A program made the position numbers and the translations under genes. A DNA stretch of 44,310 nt from Pyrinomonadaceae bacterium (GTDB lineage: Bacteria > Acidobacteriota > Blastocatellia > Pyrinomonadales > Pyrinomonadaceae): the NCBI GenBank assembly GCA_014534425.1, contig JACVRN010000033.1, positions 1-44,310 of the forward strand, read 5' to 3'. Of this stretch, positions 27,146 through 36,129 are shown in pieces. How positions within the stretch are numbered: position 1 is the stretch's first letter; every line of letters starts with the position of its first letter. Under the pieces are notes generated by a model. That model made no database searches. It was given only the letters and a program-made list of their open reading frames with translations, and had not been told where the DNA came from.

Positions 27146-28021
27146 ATGGATTCACGAAAGAGGATACCGCCGGGGCGCGGTGCGAATCATGTGCCTGCCC
27201 GTCAGCCCTTCCAGGCACAAGTGGGCTTGCGCTCTATAGTGCAGCCGAAAATTGCTACGGCTGCGCCGGTTAAGAAGCAACCCGTTGCTCCTCCAGCTTA
27301 TCGTCCACAGCCCACGCCAAAAGGGTTACAGCAGAAATCAGCGCCCGTGCAACGAAAGGTCGCGGGCCACGTTGGTTCTTCGCCCCAGGCTCCGCCCGCC
27401 TATCGCCCGCAACCTACACCGAAAGTCTTACAGACGAAGACGGCCCGTGCAACGCCGACGAGCAATCGCCCGGCAGCGCTCCCGCCGCCCCGGCCTCAGG
27501 TATCAAAGAGCGTTCAGCCAAGGATGGCGCAGCAGGAGCCGAAGCGCTCCGCTACACTTCAGCCTCGGAACGTAGTTCAAAGAATAACTGTCGTCAATCA
27601 TTATCCTGATTGGAGAAAAGATACAGTACCGAGGGTGAAGGCGCTATATCACGCGCAGGTGAACTTGACCCGTGATTTCGGAGTCGGAGTTGAGCCGGCC
27701 TTCCAATGCCCGGGTTGTCATAGAGTGCTGCCTCTGGCGATAGCGACCATCAATCACAAGATAGGCAAGAAAAGAATAAGAGAGTTTATCGCCACTCACG
27801 GCGCGAATGCGCCAGCCGTCATGGATGGTGAGTCGTTCCTTAATTGGTCTAGGGTAGACTATCTGAGCGATGGAACTAACCAGGGTACGCAAAATGTAGG
27901 CACGCCTGGGAACATTTCCGTAGCCGGATTCATGCATTTAGCTCTTAATGATCTTGAGAATCTGGAACCGATGTGTAATTCCTGCAACAGCGAGGGGTCA
28001 CACTGCGATGATTTGGGATGA
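27146..28021 (+). CDS. Leader-bearing candidate effector with HNH-nuclease-like C-terminus
   Basis: The 291-residue protein has two leader copies (PVAPPAYRPQPTPKGLQQK at 27281 and APPAYRPQPTPKVLQTK at about 27389) and a junction NVVQR near residue 148. Its C-terminal domain has CPGC near residue 187, an INHKIG segment near 202, and NLEPMCNSCNSEGSH near 271-285. Paired CxxC zinc knuckles around an NH and an N-L-x-x-x-C-x-x-C-N segment are the pattern of HNH nucleases of the McrA type. The expected role is a DNase toxin. The usual Asp before the first catalytic His is Asn here, so activity is not certain. It starts 13 bases after the DUF4157 gene. No immunity gene follows. Confidence 0.7.
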   Translation: MDSRKRIPPGRGANHVPARQPFQAQVGLRSIVQPKIATAAPVKKQPVAPPAYRPQPTPKGLQQKSAPVQRKVAGHVGSSPQAPPAYRPQPTPKVLQTKTARATPTSNRPAALPPPRPQVSKSVQPRMAQQEPKRSATLQPRNVVQRITVVNHYPDWRKDTVPRVKALYHAQVNLTRDFGVGVEPAFQCPGCHRVLPLAIATINHKIGKKRIREFIATHGANAPAVMDGESFLNWSRVDYLSDGTNQGTQNVGTPGNISVAGFMHLALNDLENLEPMCNSCNSEGSHCDDLG

Positions 28022-28105
28022 AGCGCTCGGCAGCAGTAGTTCTGTCCGAAGTCAGGCAGCATGACGCAAGAGGCAGACCGATAGGTATTAAGGGGTGACG
28101 TACTG

Positions 28106-29272
28106 GTGAATACAAAAAAGAGTCTTCCGCAAACTCAGAAAGTACCGACACGGTCTGTTCACATGCAGCCGCATACATTGAAACCGGGTGCGGCGCAACT
28201 GAAGCCATCTGTGACTCCGCCAGCCAGCAGAAAGCCGCCGGTCGCCCCGCCTGTATACAGACCTCAGCAGTCTGCCAAATCGGTGCAGCCGAAGACGGCG
28301 CTTAACAGTCCCGTCGCTCCCCCCAGGGTAAGCCCCGCGCGCCCTGCAACTCCTACGGCATTTCGTCCGCAAAAGACGCACGCAGCAGTACAGGCTAAGA
28401 TGGCAGGCGCTCCGCAGCCGTCGTCTATCAATCAGCCGTCGCGCACGCCCGTCGCGCCCCCAGCCTACCGCCCACAGCCCACGCCAAGAGTCTTGCAGAC
28501 GAAGATGCGAAACGAGCAGCAGGGCATCAACCCGGCTGCCACCGGCGCTCGCGCCTTCCAGCACAATCCGACTAATCATCTGACCCGTCCCGGCTCAAAG
28601 CCACCAGGCTCTCCCGGCATTAAGCCGCCGGGCCAGGCCGCTCAACGCTTGGCGCAGCCGCGCCCTATGAAGGATAGTCAGTCCGAGATAATAGTTGGAA
28701 AGCCGCAATTATCGCTGGGCGCGCTTCAGCCCCTTATCGTTCAGGCGAAAATGCCCCAGCACACTCCTTACGTTGATGTCATACAGTGTATGCCCTGGCA
28801 CAAATGGGCATACGTCTGGTTCGTCCGAGCGCAAACATTGATAGCTTCGATTCTCTACATCTGCACGATGGCGGGAGCCGGGATGACGGTCGTTGGTGCG
28901 TTAACTTTGGCTTCGGCGGCGATGGCTATAGGGCGCATAATCTGGCAGAACGTAGATGAAGATACTACGCAGGAGAACCTGTCGAAGATAGAGAAAATAG
29001 TATCCAGCGCTAGTGCGCACGTACCGACCGCCATAGGCGGTATCGTGCTCATCTCTGGAGGGCAGACTGCCGCCGAGGTGGTCTCAGGGATTCTGGGTTT
29101 ATTAGTCACTTTCGTCGGACATATATTTACTGCCGGGTCAGTGGATAACTACCTGAACCTCGAATATAACCTGCGTCAAAAGATTGGCGCATGGGTTAAA
29201 TGCACGAATCCTGAACAGGATTGGAGCGGGGCCATCAATCCCTGTCAAACAGATGTTCACCAGATGATATAG
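28106..29272 (+). CDS. Leader-bearing candidate effector with hydrophobic, membrane-active-like C-terminus
   Basis: GTG start with AAGGGG eight bases upstream. The 388-residue protein has two clear leader elements (PVAPPVYRPQQSAKSVQPK; PVAPPAYRPQPTPRVLQTK at 28444) and one degenerate copy (TPTAFRPQKTHAAVQAK). VQPK, VQAK and LQTK tags follow each, and a Gly/Pro-rich linker precedes the junction YVDVIQC near residue 227. The C-terminal about 160 residues contain two hydrophobic stretches (about residues 244-280 and 305-343: SILYICTMAGAGMTVVGAL; AAEVVSGILGLLVTFVGHIF) separated by a charged helix, suggesting a pore-forming or membrane-inserting toxin. I do not recognise the family. There is no signal peptide, so the helices are not a normal inner-membrane topology. 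Confidence 0.65.
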   Translation: MNTKKSLPQTQKVPTRSVHMQPHTLKPGAAQLKPSVTPPASRKPPVAPPVYRPQQSAKSVQPKTALNSPVAPPRVSPARPATPTAFRPQKTHAAVQAKMAGAPQPSSINQPSRTPVAPPAYRPQPTPRVLQTKMRNEQQGINPAATGARAFQHNPTNHLTRPGSKPPGSPGIKPPGQAAQRLAQPRPMKDSQSEIIVGKPQLSLGALQPLIVQAKMPQHTPYVDVIQCMPWHKWAYVWFVRAQTLIASILYICTMAGAGMTVVGALTLASAAMAIGRIIWQNVDEDTTQENLSKIEKIVSSASAHVPTAIGGIVLISGGQTAAEVVSGILGLLVTFVGHIFTAGSVDNYLNLEYNLRQKIGAWVKCTNPEQDWSGAINPCQTDVHQMI

Positions 29273-29357
29273 CAGAGGATGATGCCGGTCGGACGGGCGG
29301 CATACCGCTCAGGCTTTGAAGGAACTGCATGACAAAAGAACAAGTGAGATTTCAGCT

Positions 29358-30437
29358 ATGAGCGAAGTGTCAAAAAAGCCTCGCAACGTCTCTGCATTCT
29401 CTTCGGCCTCAGCCGTGCAGCCGAAGCAGTCGGTCGCCCGGCTGGGCGTTCTTCAGCCGAAGTTAGCTGGCCTGCCTCAGCAGTCATCAATCCTTCAACC
29501 CGCTCGCACTCCCGTCGCGCCTCCTGTCTATCGTCCACAGCCTGTGCCAAAGGGCTTGCAACCCAAGAAAGAGATTGGTCAGCAGCCACGAATCGGTAAA
29601 TCGCCTAGCCAGCCTGCTGTAATGCCGACCCGCAGTGCGGAATCAAAGAAGATTGTGCAGCCTAAGATGTCAGCCGTAGCGCATGCGCCCACGCCCCACG
29701 GCCAGCACCTTCCGAGTCATAAACTGGCGCACGCCAAGCAGCAACGAGCCGGGCAGGAGAAGAATCCCTCTAGCGCGGGAGTTGCCGCGAGCCATGCGTG
29801 CGCGTCGCAAGTCGAGGCGAGACCTGTGGGCCTGCGACCTGCGATGCACCAGTCTACGGTGCAGGCCAAGCTGGCTTCGTCTACCGTGCAGTTGGTGAAA
29901 AATTATCCCCGCCCAGACCGACACCCCCGTCGTGGCGTGTCAGCCCGTGCAAGGGTGATTGTCAGGTGGGACGATGATGAGGTATCGGATTATGATACAA
30001 GAACATTTTTTAGCGGACGAAGTACCGGTGATAATCCCTGGGAATTTGCAGGGGCGTTGGCAGGCAGAGACTACGATGCAGAAGCTAAATTATACCAATA
30101 TCTTTACGACCGCTACAAAGATCGGCTGGATCGAATAAGGTCGGCATCGGTTTACCTTCGGAGTACAGAAGGCCCATGTACGAGTTGCCGACTTGTACGA
30201 TTCGTCTTTTATCGCCGGATGAAGCGGAAATTCCATGTTCATACAGCAGCACCCGTACAGAGGCACTTTATGGCTACCCAAAACAGAAGATATGCCGAAG
30301 CGCACAGGAATATCACGGGACGTCTTGGCCTCAACTATGGTCACACTAACACACGCGCTTTACAGCAGCCGGGATCACCGACACGTCTGTTTGTAACACG
30401 GCACGACGAAGCATCGCCGGAACGTGACGTTACCTGA
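29358..30437 (+). CDS. Leader-bearing candidate effector with deaminase-like C-terminus (DAE / PCTSC)
   Basis: The ATG at 29358 (MSEVSKKPRNVSAFSSAS) is preferred to an in-frame TTG at 29316, because it aligns with the start of the DUF4157 protein (MSRASQNSRNM...SSSTVQPK). The product is 359 residues. One leader copy (PVAPPVYRPQPVPKGLQPK, 29508 onward) is followed by IVQPK and VQAK tags and the junction STVQL. The C-terminal domain has DAEAKLYQYLYDRYKDRL near residue 239 and SVYLRSTEGPCTSCRLV near 265-279. An x-A-E motif, a helix, and strand-then-PCxxC is the zinc-dependent nucleic-acid deaminase arrangement of polymorphic toxins. The usual first ligand His or Cys is Asp here. A perfect palindrome begins on its stop codon. 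Confidence 0.68.
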   Translation: MSEVSKKPRNVSAFSSASAVQPKQSVARLGVLQPKLAGLPQQSSILQPARTPVAPPVYRPQPVPKGLQPKKEIGQQPRIGKSPSQPAVMPTRSAESKKIVQPKMSAVAHAPTPHGQHLPSHKLAHAKQQRAGQEKNPSSAGVAASHACASQVEARPVGLRPAMHQSTVQAKLASSTVQLVKNYPRPDRHPRRGVSARARVIVRWDDDEVSDYDTRTFFSGRSTGDNPWEFAGALAGRDYDAEAKLYQYLYDRYKDRLDRIRSASVYLRSTEGPCTSCRLVRFVFYRRMKRKFHVHTAAPVQRHFMATQNRRYAEAHRNITGRLGLNYGHTNTRALQQPGSPTRLFVTRHDEASPERDVT

Positions 30438-30458
30438 TCTACCACGTGTGGTAGATCA
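30435..30458. repeat. Perfect 11-bp-arm palindrome starting at a stop codon
   Basis: TGATCTACCAC (30435-30445) and GTGGTAGATCA (30448-30458) are exact inverted copies around two bases. The first three bases are the TGA stop of the deaminase-like gene. The tail after it (AAATCGGG) is not T-rich, so it is a poor intrinsic terminator. It fits either an mRNA 3' stabiliser or barrier hairpin, or a binding site for a dimeric regulator. It lies in the largest gap (255 bases) within the cargo array; the rest of that gap shows no gene. Confidence 0.65.
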
Positions 30459-30692
30459 AAATCGGGTCGTAGCAGGGCCAATTCCGGTAAGTTGATTACG
30501 GGTTTCACTGCTTGTTACCGAGCGATTGTCAGAGCATCCGCCCGGCTAAGGCGTATATCGTGATTTCCTTTCAGAGAGGGAAAGCCAGAACAAGTTATCT
30601 CTGCGTTTGACCGCTCGCGGCTGACCCGCCTAGAAGATTTCAGTCTGCTGCTGCCCTGATTATGATGGTATAGCATTTCATTCTTCGGAAAT

Positions 30693-31565
30693 ATGATGTT
30701 CAATAATAAACTGCATGAAAAAATCTTCAGCAGGCCTACGGCAAACAGCGTTCTTTCTCAGCAGCCTCTCGTGAATCAATCGAAGCGCGCAGCCATTGCG
30801 CCTCCCGTCTATCGTCCACAACCCACGCCGAAAATCTTGCAGACGAAAACCGGCGTGTCGCCGCCTTCGCAGCCTGTACAGCATAACCGCCCGTCGGTAA
30901 CGAGGCCGCTTCACCAACCGCACCAGACGCCGCATGCGTTACAGCAGGGAATTGCCGTCAGCACGCCAGCGAGCGCCAATCCCAAAACAAACGCCGCTCG
31001 ACTGGCAGTGCTGCCTGTCTCTCATCATAAGCCTGGGATATTGCAGTCGAAGATGAACGGCAATCGCCCTGCCGTCGCAGGCGTTGAAGTTGTACGGGCG
31101 AGCGCTCCGGCAATTCGTCCTGCGACGAAGCCTGGAGCTATACAGCGCTTTAGCTCAGGCATAGTACAAGCCACAAAGTATTATCCGAATCTGCATCCGG
31201 GCGCGGCTGCGCCGGTGGACAGAAGCAATATCTTCACGCTCAACAGTTTTGCAGATCAATACCGGCTGCACAGGCTAAATAGCCACGCCGTCAACGTCCC
31301 GAACTTAAAATATAATTTCGTGCGAACCAGAGAGGGTTCGATGCTCCTGCACAATCGCTACCGTCATCCTTCGTTGGCCGAAGGACAACAGGTGCTCTAC
31401 GCGGGCGAAATCTTTTTCAATAACGGCAAGCTAGAATGGTGGAGCAACGGCTCTGGACATTATCAACCGGACGCGGACGGAGCGGAGCAGGCGGATCTGC
31501 CTATGGACTATTTCTACAGTTACCAGCAAGTCATCAAGGGCGAGCATACACGCAAAAGGGGTTAG
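30693..31565 (+). CDS. Leader-bearing candidate effector with unassigned AGE...SGHYxP C-terminus
   Basis: The 290-residue protein (ATG 30693, or 30696) has one leader copy (AAIAPPVYRPQPTPKILQTK, 30790 onward), further VLPV, ILQSK and IQRF tags, and the junction GIVQATKYY near residue 160. The last about 110 residues form a compact polar domain with MLLHNRYRHPSLAEGQQVLYAGEIFF, then NGKLEWWSNGSGHYQPD near residues 245-260. The V-x-x-A-G-E-x-x-F-x-N-G-x-L ... SGHYxP layout looks like a conserved domain, but I cannot name it confidently. No catalytic set is clear. By position and leader it is cargo of the same system. Confidence 0.6.
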   Translation: MMFNNKLHEKIFSRPTANSVLSQQPLVNQSKRAAIAPPVYRPQPTPKILQTKTGVSPPSQPVQHNRPSVTRPLHQPHQTPHALQQGIAVSTPASANPKTNAARLAVLPVSHHKPGILQSKMNGNRPAVAGVEVVRASAPAIRPATKPGAIQRFSSGIVQATKYYPNLHPGAAAPVDRSNIFTLNSFADQYRLHRLNSHAVNVPNLKYNFVRTREGSMLLHNRYRHPSLAEGQQVLYAGEIFFNNGKLEWWSNGSGHYQPDADGAEQADLPMDYFYSYQQVIKGEHTRKRG

Positions 31566-31660
31566 GCTTTCTCGCTTACAGTTGAGCTTAGATTGATATT
31601 CTCAGTGTGGTTACGCGAAGGCAGAGCTTGGCGGACAGAATGCGGAGAACGCGAGCGGCT

Positions 31661-33088
<1,428 letters not shown>

Positions 33089-33200
33089 AGGCAGGAGCTA
33101 TTCACTGGTTGACCGGCGAGCATGCTTCGAGGCACACGTTACTCTTTAAGTGCACTGTAAAGTCTTGTATCAGATTGTCAGTTGAGGAGGTTAGTTTCGG

Positions 33201-33902
33201 ATGAGTAAGCGCCCGGGCGGCGAGTTGGCGACGCGACCGCTCCATTTCATCTGGATGGCCGATTGCTCCGGCTCTATGGCGGTGGACGGCAAGATTCAAT
33301 CTTTGAATACGGCCATCAAAGAGGCGATTCCAAACATGCAGTCGGTCGCGGACGAGAATCCGAACGCGCAAGTTCTGGTGCGCGCGATTAAATTCTCTTC
33401 GGGCGCGCAGTGGCACGTCTCACAGCCGACGGACATAGCGGATTTCCGTTGGGAAGATTTGAGCGCGGACGGCGTGACCGACATGGGCAAGGCGCTGATG
33501 ATGGTCGCAGAGCAGTTGCGTATTCCGCCTATGACGGACAGGGCTTTGCCGCCGGTGCTTGTGCTCATCAGTGACGGCCAGCCGACTGACGACTATGCAA
33601 GTGGGCTGCAGGCGCTGATGGCTGAGCCTTGGGGACGCAAGGCCGTGCGAATCTCGATTGCGATTGGCGAAGACGCAGACACGGAAGTCCTACAACGATT
33701 CATAGGCAATCCTGAACTGAAACCTTTGCAGGCCAACAACCCGGAGGCGCTCGTCAAATATATCAAGTGGGTCTCGACCGCCGTCTTAAAATCTGCTTCC
33801 GCACCGGCCAGTCAAACCACGGACTCCGCGCAGGCGGGCATGAATGTGCCCATCCCCATCCTTCCAGACAGCGAGCCGTCTTCGGCTGACGACGTGTGGT
33901 AA
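33201..33902 (+). CDS. vWA-domain (TerY-like) protein
   Basis: The 233-residue cytoplasmic protein is a von Willebrand factor A domain. MIDAS residues are complete: DCSGSM (D-x-S-x-S) near residue 21, a Thr in GVTDMGKAL near 96, and the Asp in LISDGQPTDD near 125. A Pro/Ser-rich tail follows. This is the vWA type encoded with a PP2C phosphatase and a kinase in TerY-P-like triads, where it is thought to act as a metal-dependent protein-interaction hub. GGAGG lies before the ATG, and the gene overlaps the phosphatase start. It sits between the effectors and clpV, suggesting control of firing. Confidence 0.88.
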   Translation: MSKRPGGELATRPLHFIWMADCSGSMAVDGKIQSLNTAIKEAIPNMQSVADENPNAQVLVRAIKFSSGAQWHVSQPTDIADFRWEDLSADGVTDMGKALMMVAEQLRIPPMTDRALPPVLVLISDGQPTDDYASGLQALMAEPWGRKAVRISIAIGEDADTEVLQRFIGNPELKPLQANNPEALVKYIKWVSTAVLKSASAPASQTTDSAQAGMNVPIPILPDSEPSSADDVW

Positions 33903-34816
33903 GCGAACCCGGCATGGTCGAAGAGCCACACACGACGCGCTGGCAAGTCGTCGGTCACAGCGTACGCGGCGCTTCACACGAGCGGAGCGGTGCGCCCAAT
34001 CAAGATGCCATCTACTGGCTTCCGCAATCAGGCACGGGGTCGCGGCTGATTCTCACGATGGCGGACGGACACGGCGGCGCAAAGCATTTTCGTAGCGCAG
34101 TGGGCGCACGCCTGGCCGTTGAAACAGCCGCACAGGTGAGCTATGACTTTCTTGCAGGAGCACAGGCAGAAGAGGCCGGTAGTCTATCGGCAATCAAGCG
34201 CGCGGCTGAGGAATGGTTGCCCAAGATGCTGGTGCGAAATTGGCTTGAAGCAGTTGAGCATCACAAAGGGTCGCACCCCCTGCTCGAAGCCGAGCGTGAT
34301 TTACTTCATGCCGGAGATGTATCGTCGAGCTTGCCACTGGCCTATGGCGCAACTCTTCTGGTCGCGGTTGTCGCGGAATCATTCATCCTGTATATGCAAC
34401 TCGGAGACGGCGAGATACTGACCGTCTCAAGCGAGGGAGCAGTCTCAAGACCTTTGCCGAAAGACGAGAGGCTCTTCGCCAACGAGACCACTTCGCTCTG
34501 CGCGCCGGATGCCTGGCGTGATTTTCGAATCTGCTTTCAAGCTCTCTCTCAGACGCCACCGGCAGTCATTCTTCTTTCGACCGACGGCTACTCCAACTCG
34601 TTTCGAGATGAATCGGGCTTTCTCAAGGTGGGGTCTGACATTCTGGAAATGATTCGCGCAGACGGTCTCTCGCAGGTCAAAGAGAATATGGAAGCATGGC
34701 TGTTGGACTCCACGCGCGCGGGCAGTGGCGACGATATTACTCTGGGAATCATTTGCCGTACGGATGTTACGCAAAGTTCGCCTTCTAATGGAGTATTGAA
34801 TGAATCAGATTCTTGA
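33896..34816 (+). CDS. PP2C-family Ser/Thr protein phosphatase
   Basis: The 306-residue protein (GTG at 33896, overlapping the vWA stop by seven bases; ATG at 33914 is an alternative) shows PP2C motifs in order: a start region SGAPNQDAIYW, ILTMADGHGGAKHFRSAVGA with the metal-binding Asp near residue 56, GATLLVAVV, YMQLGDGEIL, ILLSTDGYSNSF and finally SGDDITLGII. The metal-binding Asp residues are all readable. It should reverse phosphorylation by the adjacent kinase, as PppA does with PpkA in T6SS threonine-phosphorylation pathways. It overlaps the kinase gene by 17 bases. Confidence 0.9.
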   Translation: MVSEPGMVEEPHTTRWQVVGHSVRGASHERSGAPNQDAIYWLPQSGTGSRLILTMADGHGGAKHFRSAVGARLAVETAAQVSYDFLAGAQAEEAGSLSAIKRAAEEWLPKMLVRNWLEAVEHHKGSHPLLEAERDLLHAGDVSSSLPLAYGATLLVAVVAESFILYMQLGDGEILTVSSEGAVSRPLPKDERLFANETTSLCAPDAWRDFRICFQALSQTPPAVILLSTDGYSNSFRDESGFLKVGSDILEMIRADGLSQVKENMEAWLLDSTRAGSGDDITLGIICRTDVTQSSPSNGVLNESDS

Positions 34817-36119
34817 GCCGGGAAGACGCGTTCGTACAGAGTCTTCCGGGATGGTCTGCGAAGTTGAGGGATTTTTGGGCGGCGGCGGACAGGGCGAAGT
34901 TTACCGCGCCAAAGCGGGCGGCCAAAACCTCGCCCTGAAATGGTATTTCCCGGCCTCTGCCACATCCGAACAACGCTCCGCTCTGGAAACACTTATCCGC
35001 ATGGGTTCTCCGAGTCAAAGATTCTTGTGGCCTCTGGAACTGGTCTCGGCGTCCAGCATTAAGGGCTATGGCTACATCATGCCTTTGCGAGAGGCGCGCT
35101 ACAAAAGCATAGTGGACATGATGAAGCGACGCATAGAGCCTGGCTTTCGCGCGCTTGCGACCGCAGGGCTTGAGCTTTCTCACAGCTATCTTCAACTTCA
35201 TGCGAAGGGCTTGTGTTACCGCGACATCTCTTTCGGAAATGTCTTCTTCGACCCGGATTCGGGCGAGGTGCTGATTTGCGATAACGACAACGTCGCGGTC
35301 GACGGCCAATCGGTGTCGGGCGTCTACGGCACGCCGCGCTTCATGGCTCCAGAGATAGTGACGGGCGAGACGGTGCCGAACACTCAGACAGACCTCTTCT
35401 CCTTAGCAGTTCTGCTCTTCTACATCTTCATGATGCATCACCCGCTAGAAGGCAAGAAGGAACTTGCCATCAAGTGTCTTGACCTGCCTGCGATGAGAAA
35501 GCTTTATGGCACCGAGCCGGTCTTCATCTTCGACCCCGTGGACACTTCAAACGCGCCCGACCCGGTTCAGCACAAGAACGCGCTTCTCTTCTGGGGTATC
35601 TATCCCGAATTTTTACGCGAGCTATTTATCAAAGCATTCACCGAAGGGATACGTGACCCGCAGCATGGACGCGTGCGCGAAAGTAACTGGCGGGCGGCGA
35701 TGGCACGACTGCGCGACTCAATCATTTACTGCGGCAACTGCAAGGCGGAAAACTTTTATGACGCTGACGCGATGACGGTTTCCCGTCAGGCGGCCTCTTG
35801 CTGGTCGTGCCGTCAGAACTTGCGCCTCCCGCCGCGACTTCGCATAGGTCGCAACCTCGTCATGCTGAATCACGACACGCAGCTTTTCCCGCATCACGTT
35901 GACGACGAAAAAAGGTATGATTTCTCTCAGCCGGTGGCGACCATCGCACAGCACCCGACAGACCCGAACATCTGGGGGTTGAAAAATCTTTCCTCGAACA
36001 ACTGGTCTTCGACCAACAGGAAGGGCGAGGTCAGCGATGTTTGGCCCGGACGCAGCGTGACTCTCGCCGTCGGAACGAGAATCAATTTCGGTCAGGTGGA
36101 AGGCGAGATAGGATTTTGA
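34800..36119 (+). CDS. Ser/Thr protein kinase with zinc ribbon and FHA-like C-terminus
   Basis: The 439-residue protein has a kinase domain (residues about 1-300) with the glycine loop GGGGQGEVY, the Lys in LALKWY, the catalytic loop CYRDISFGNVFF (D and N present), and GTPRFMAPEI as activation-segment end. The DFG position reads DND (ICDNDN), a variant I associate with TerY-P-type kinases; the metal-binding Asp remains. A CGNC...CWSC zinc ribbon follows near residues 308-340. An FHA-like beta domain ends the protein (WGLKNLSSNNWS; VTLAVGTRINFG). There is no transmembrane helix. It overlaps the phosphatase gene and precedes the WD40 gene by ten bases, so the four genes form one unit. Confidence 0.87.
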   Translation: MNQILEPGRRVRTESSGMVCEVEGFLGGGGQGEVYRAKAGGQNLALKWYFPASATSEQRSALETLIRMGSPSQRFLWPLELVSASSIKGYGYIMPLREARYKSIVDMMKRRIEPGFRALATAGLELSHSYLQLHAKGLCYRDISFGNVFFDPDSGEVLICDNDNVAVDGQSVSGVYGTPRFMAPEIVTGETVPNTQTDLFSLAVLLFYIFMMHHPLEGKKELAIKCLDLPAMRKLYGTEPVFIFDPVDTSNAPDPVQHKNALLFWGIYPEFLRELFIKAFTEGIRDPQHGRVRESNWRAAMARLRDSIIYCGNCKAENFYDADAMTVSRQAASCWSCRQNLRLPPRLRIGRNLVMLNHDTQLFPHHVDDEKRYDFSQPVATIAQHPTDPNIWGLKNLSSNNWSSTNRKGEVSDVWPGRSVTLAVGTRINFGQVEGEIGF

Positions 36120-36129
36120 AGATTTTTCG

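Noticed and set aside
28088..28579. Minus-strand frame as an immunity gene for the cargo array
   Set aside because: Antisense to the leader of a cargo gene; Arg/Leu-rich shadow of Pro-rich coding sequence with no immunity-like features.
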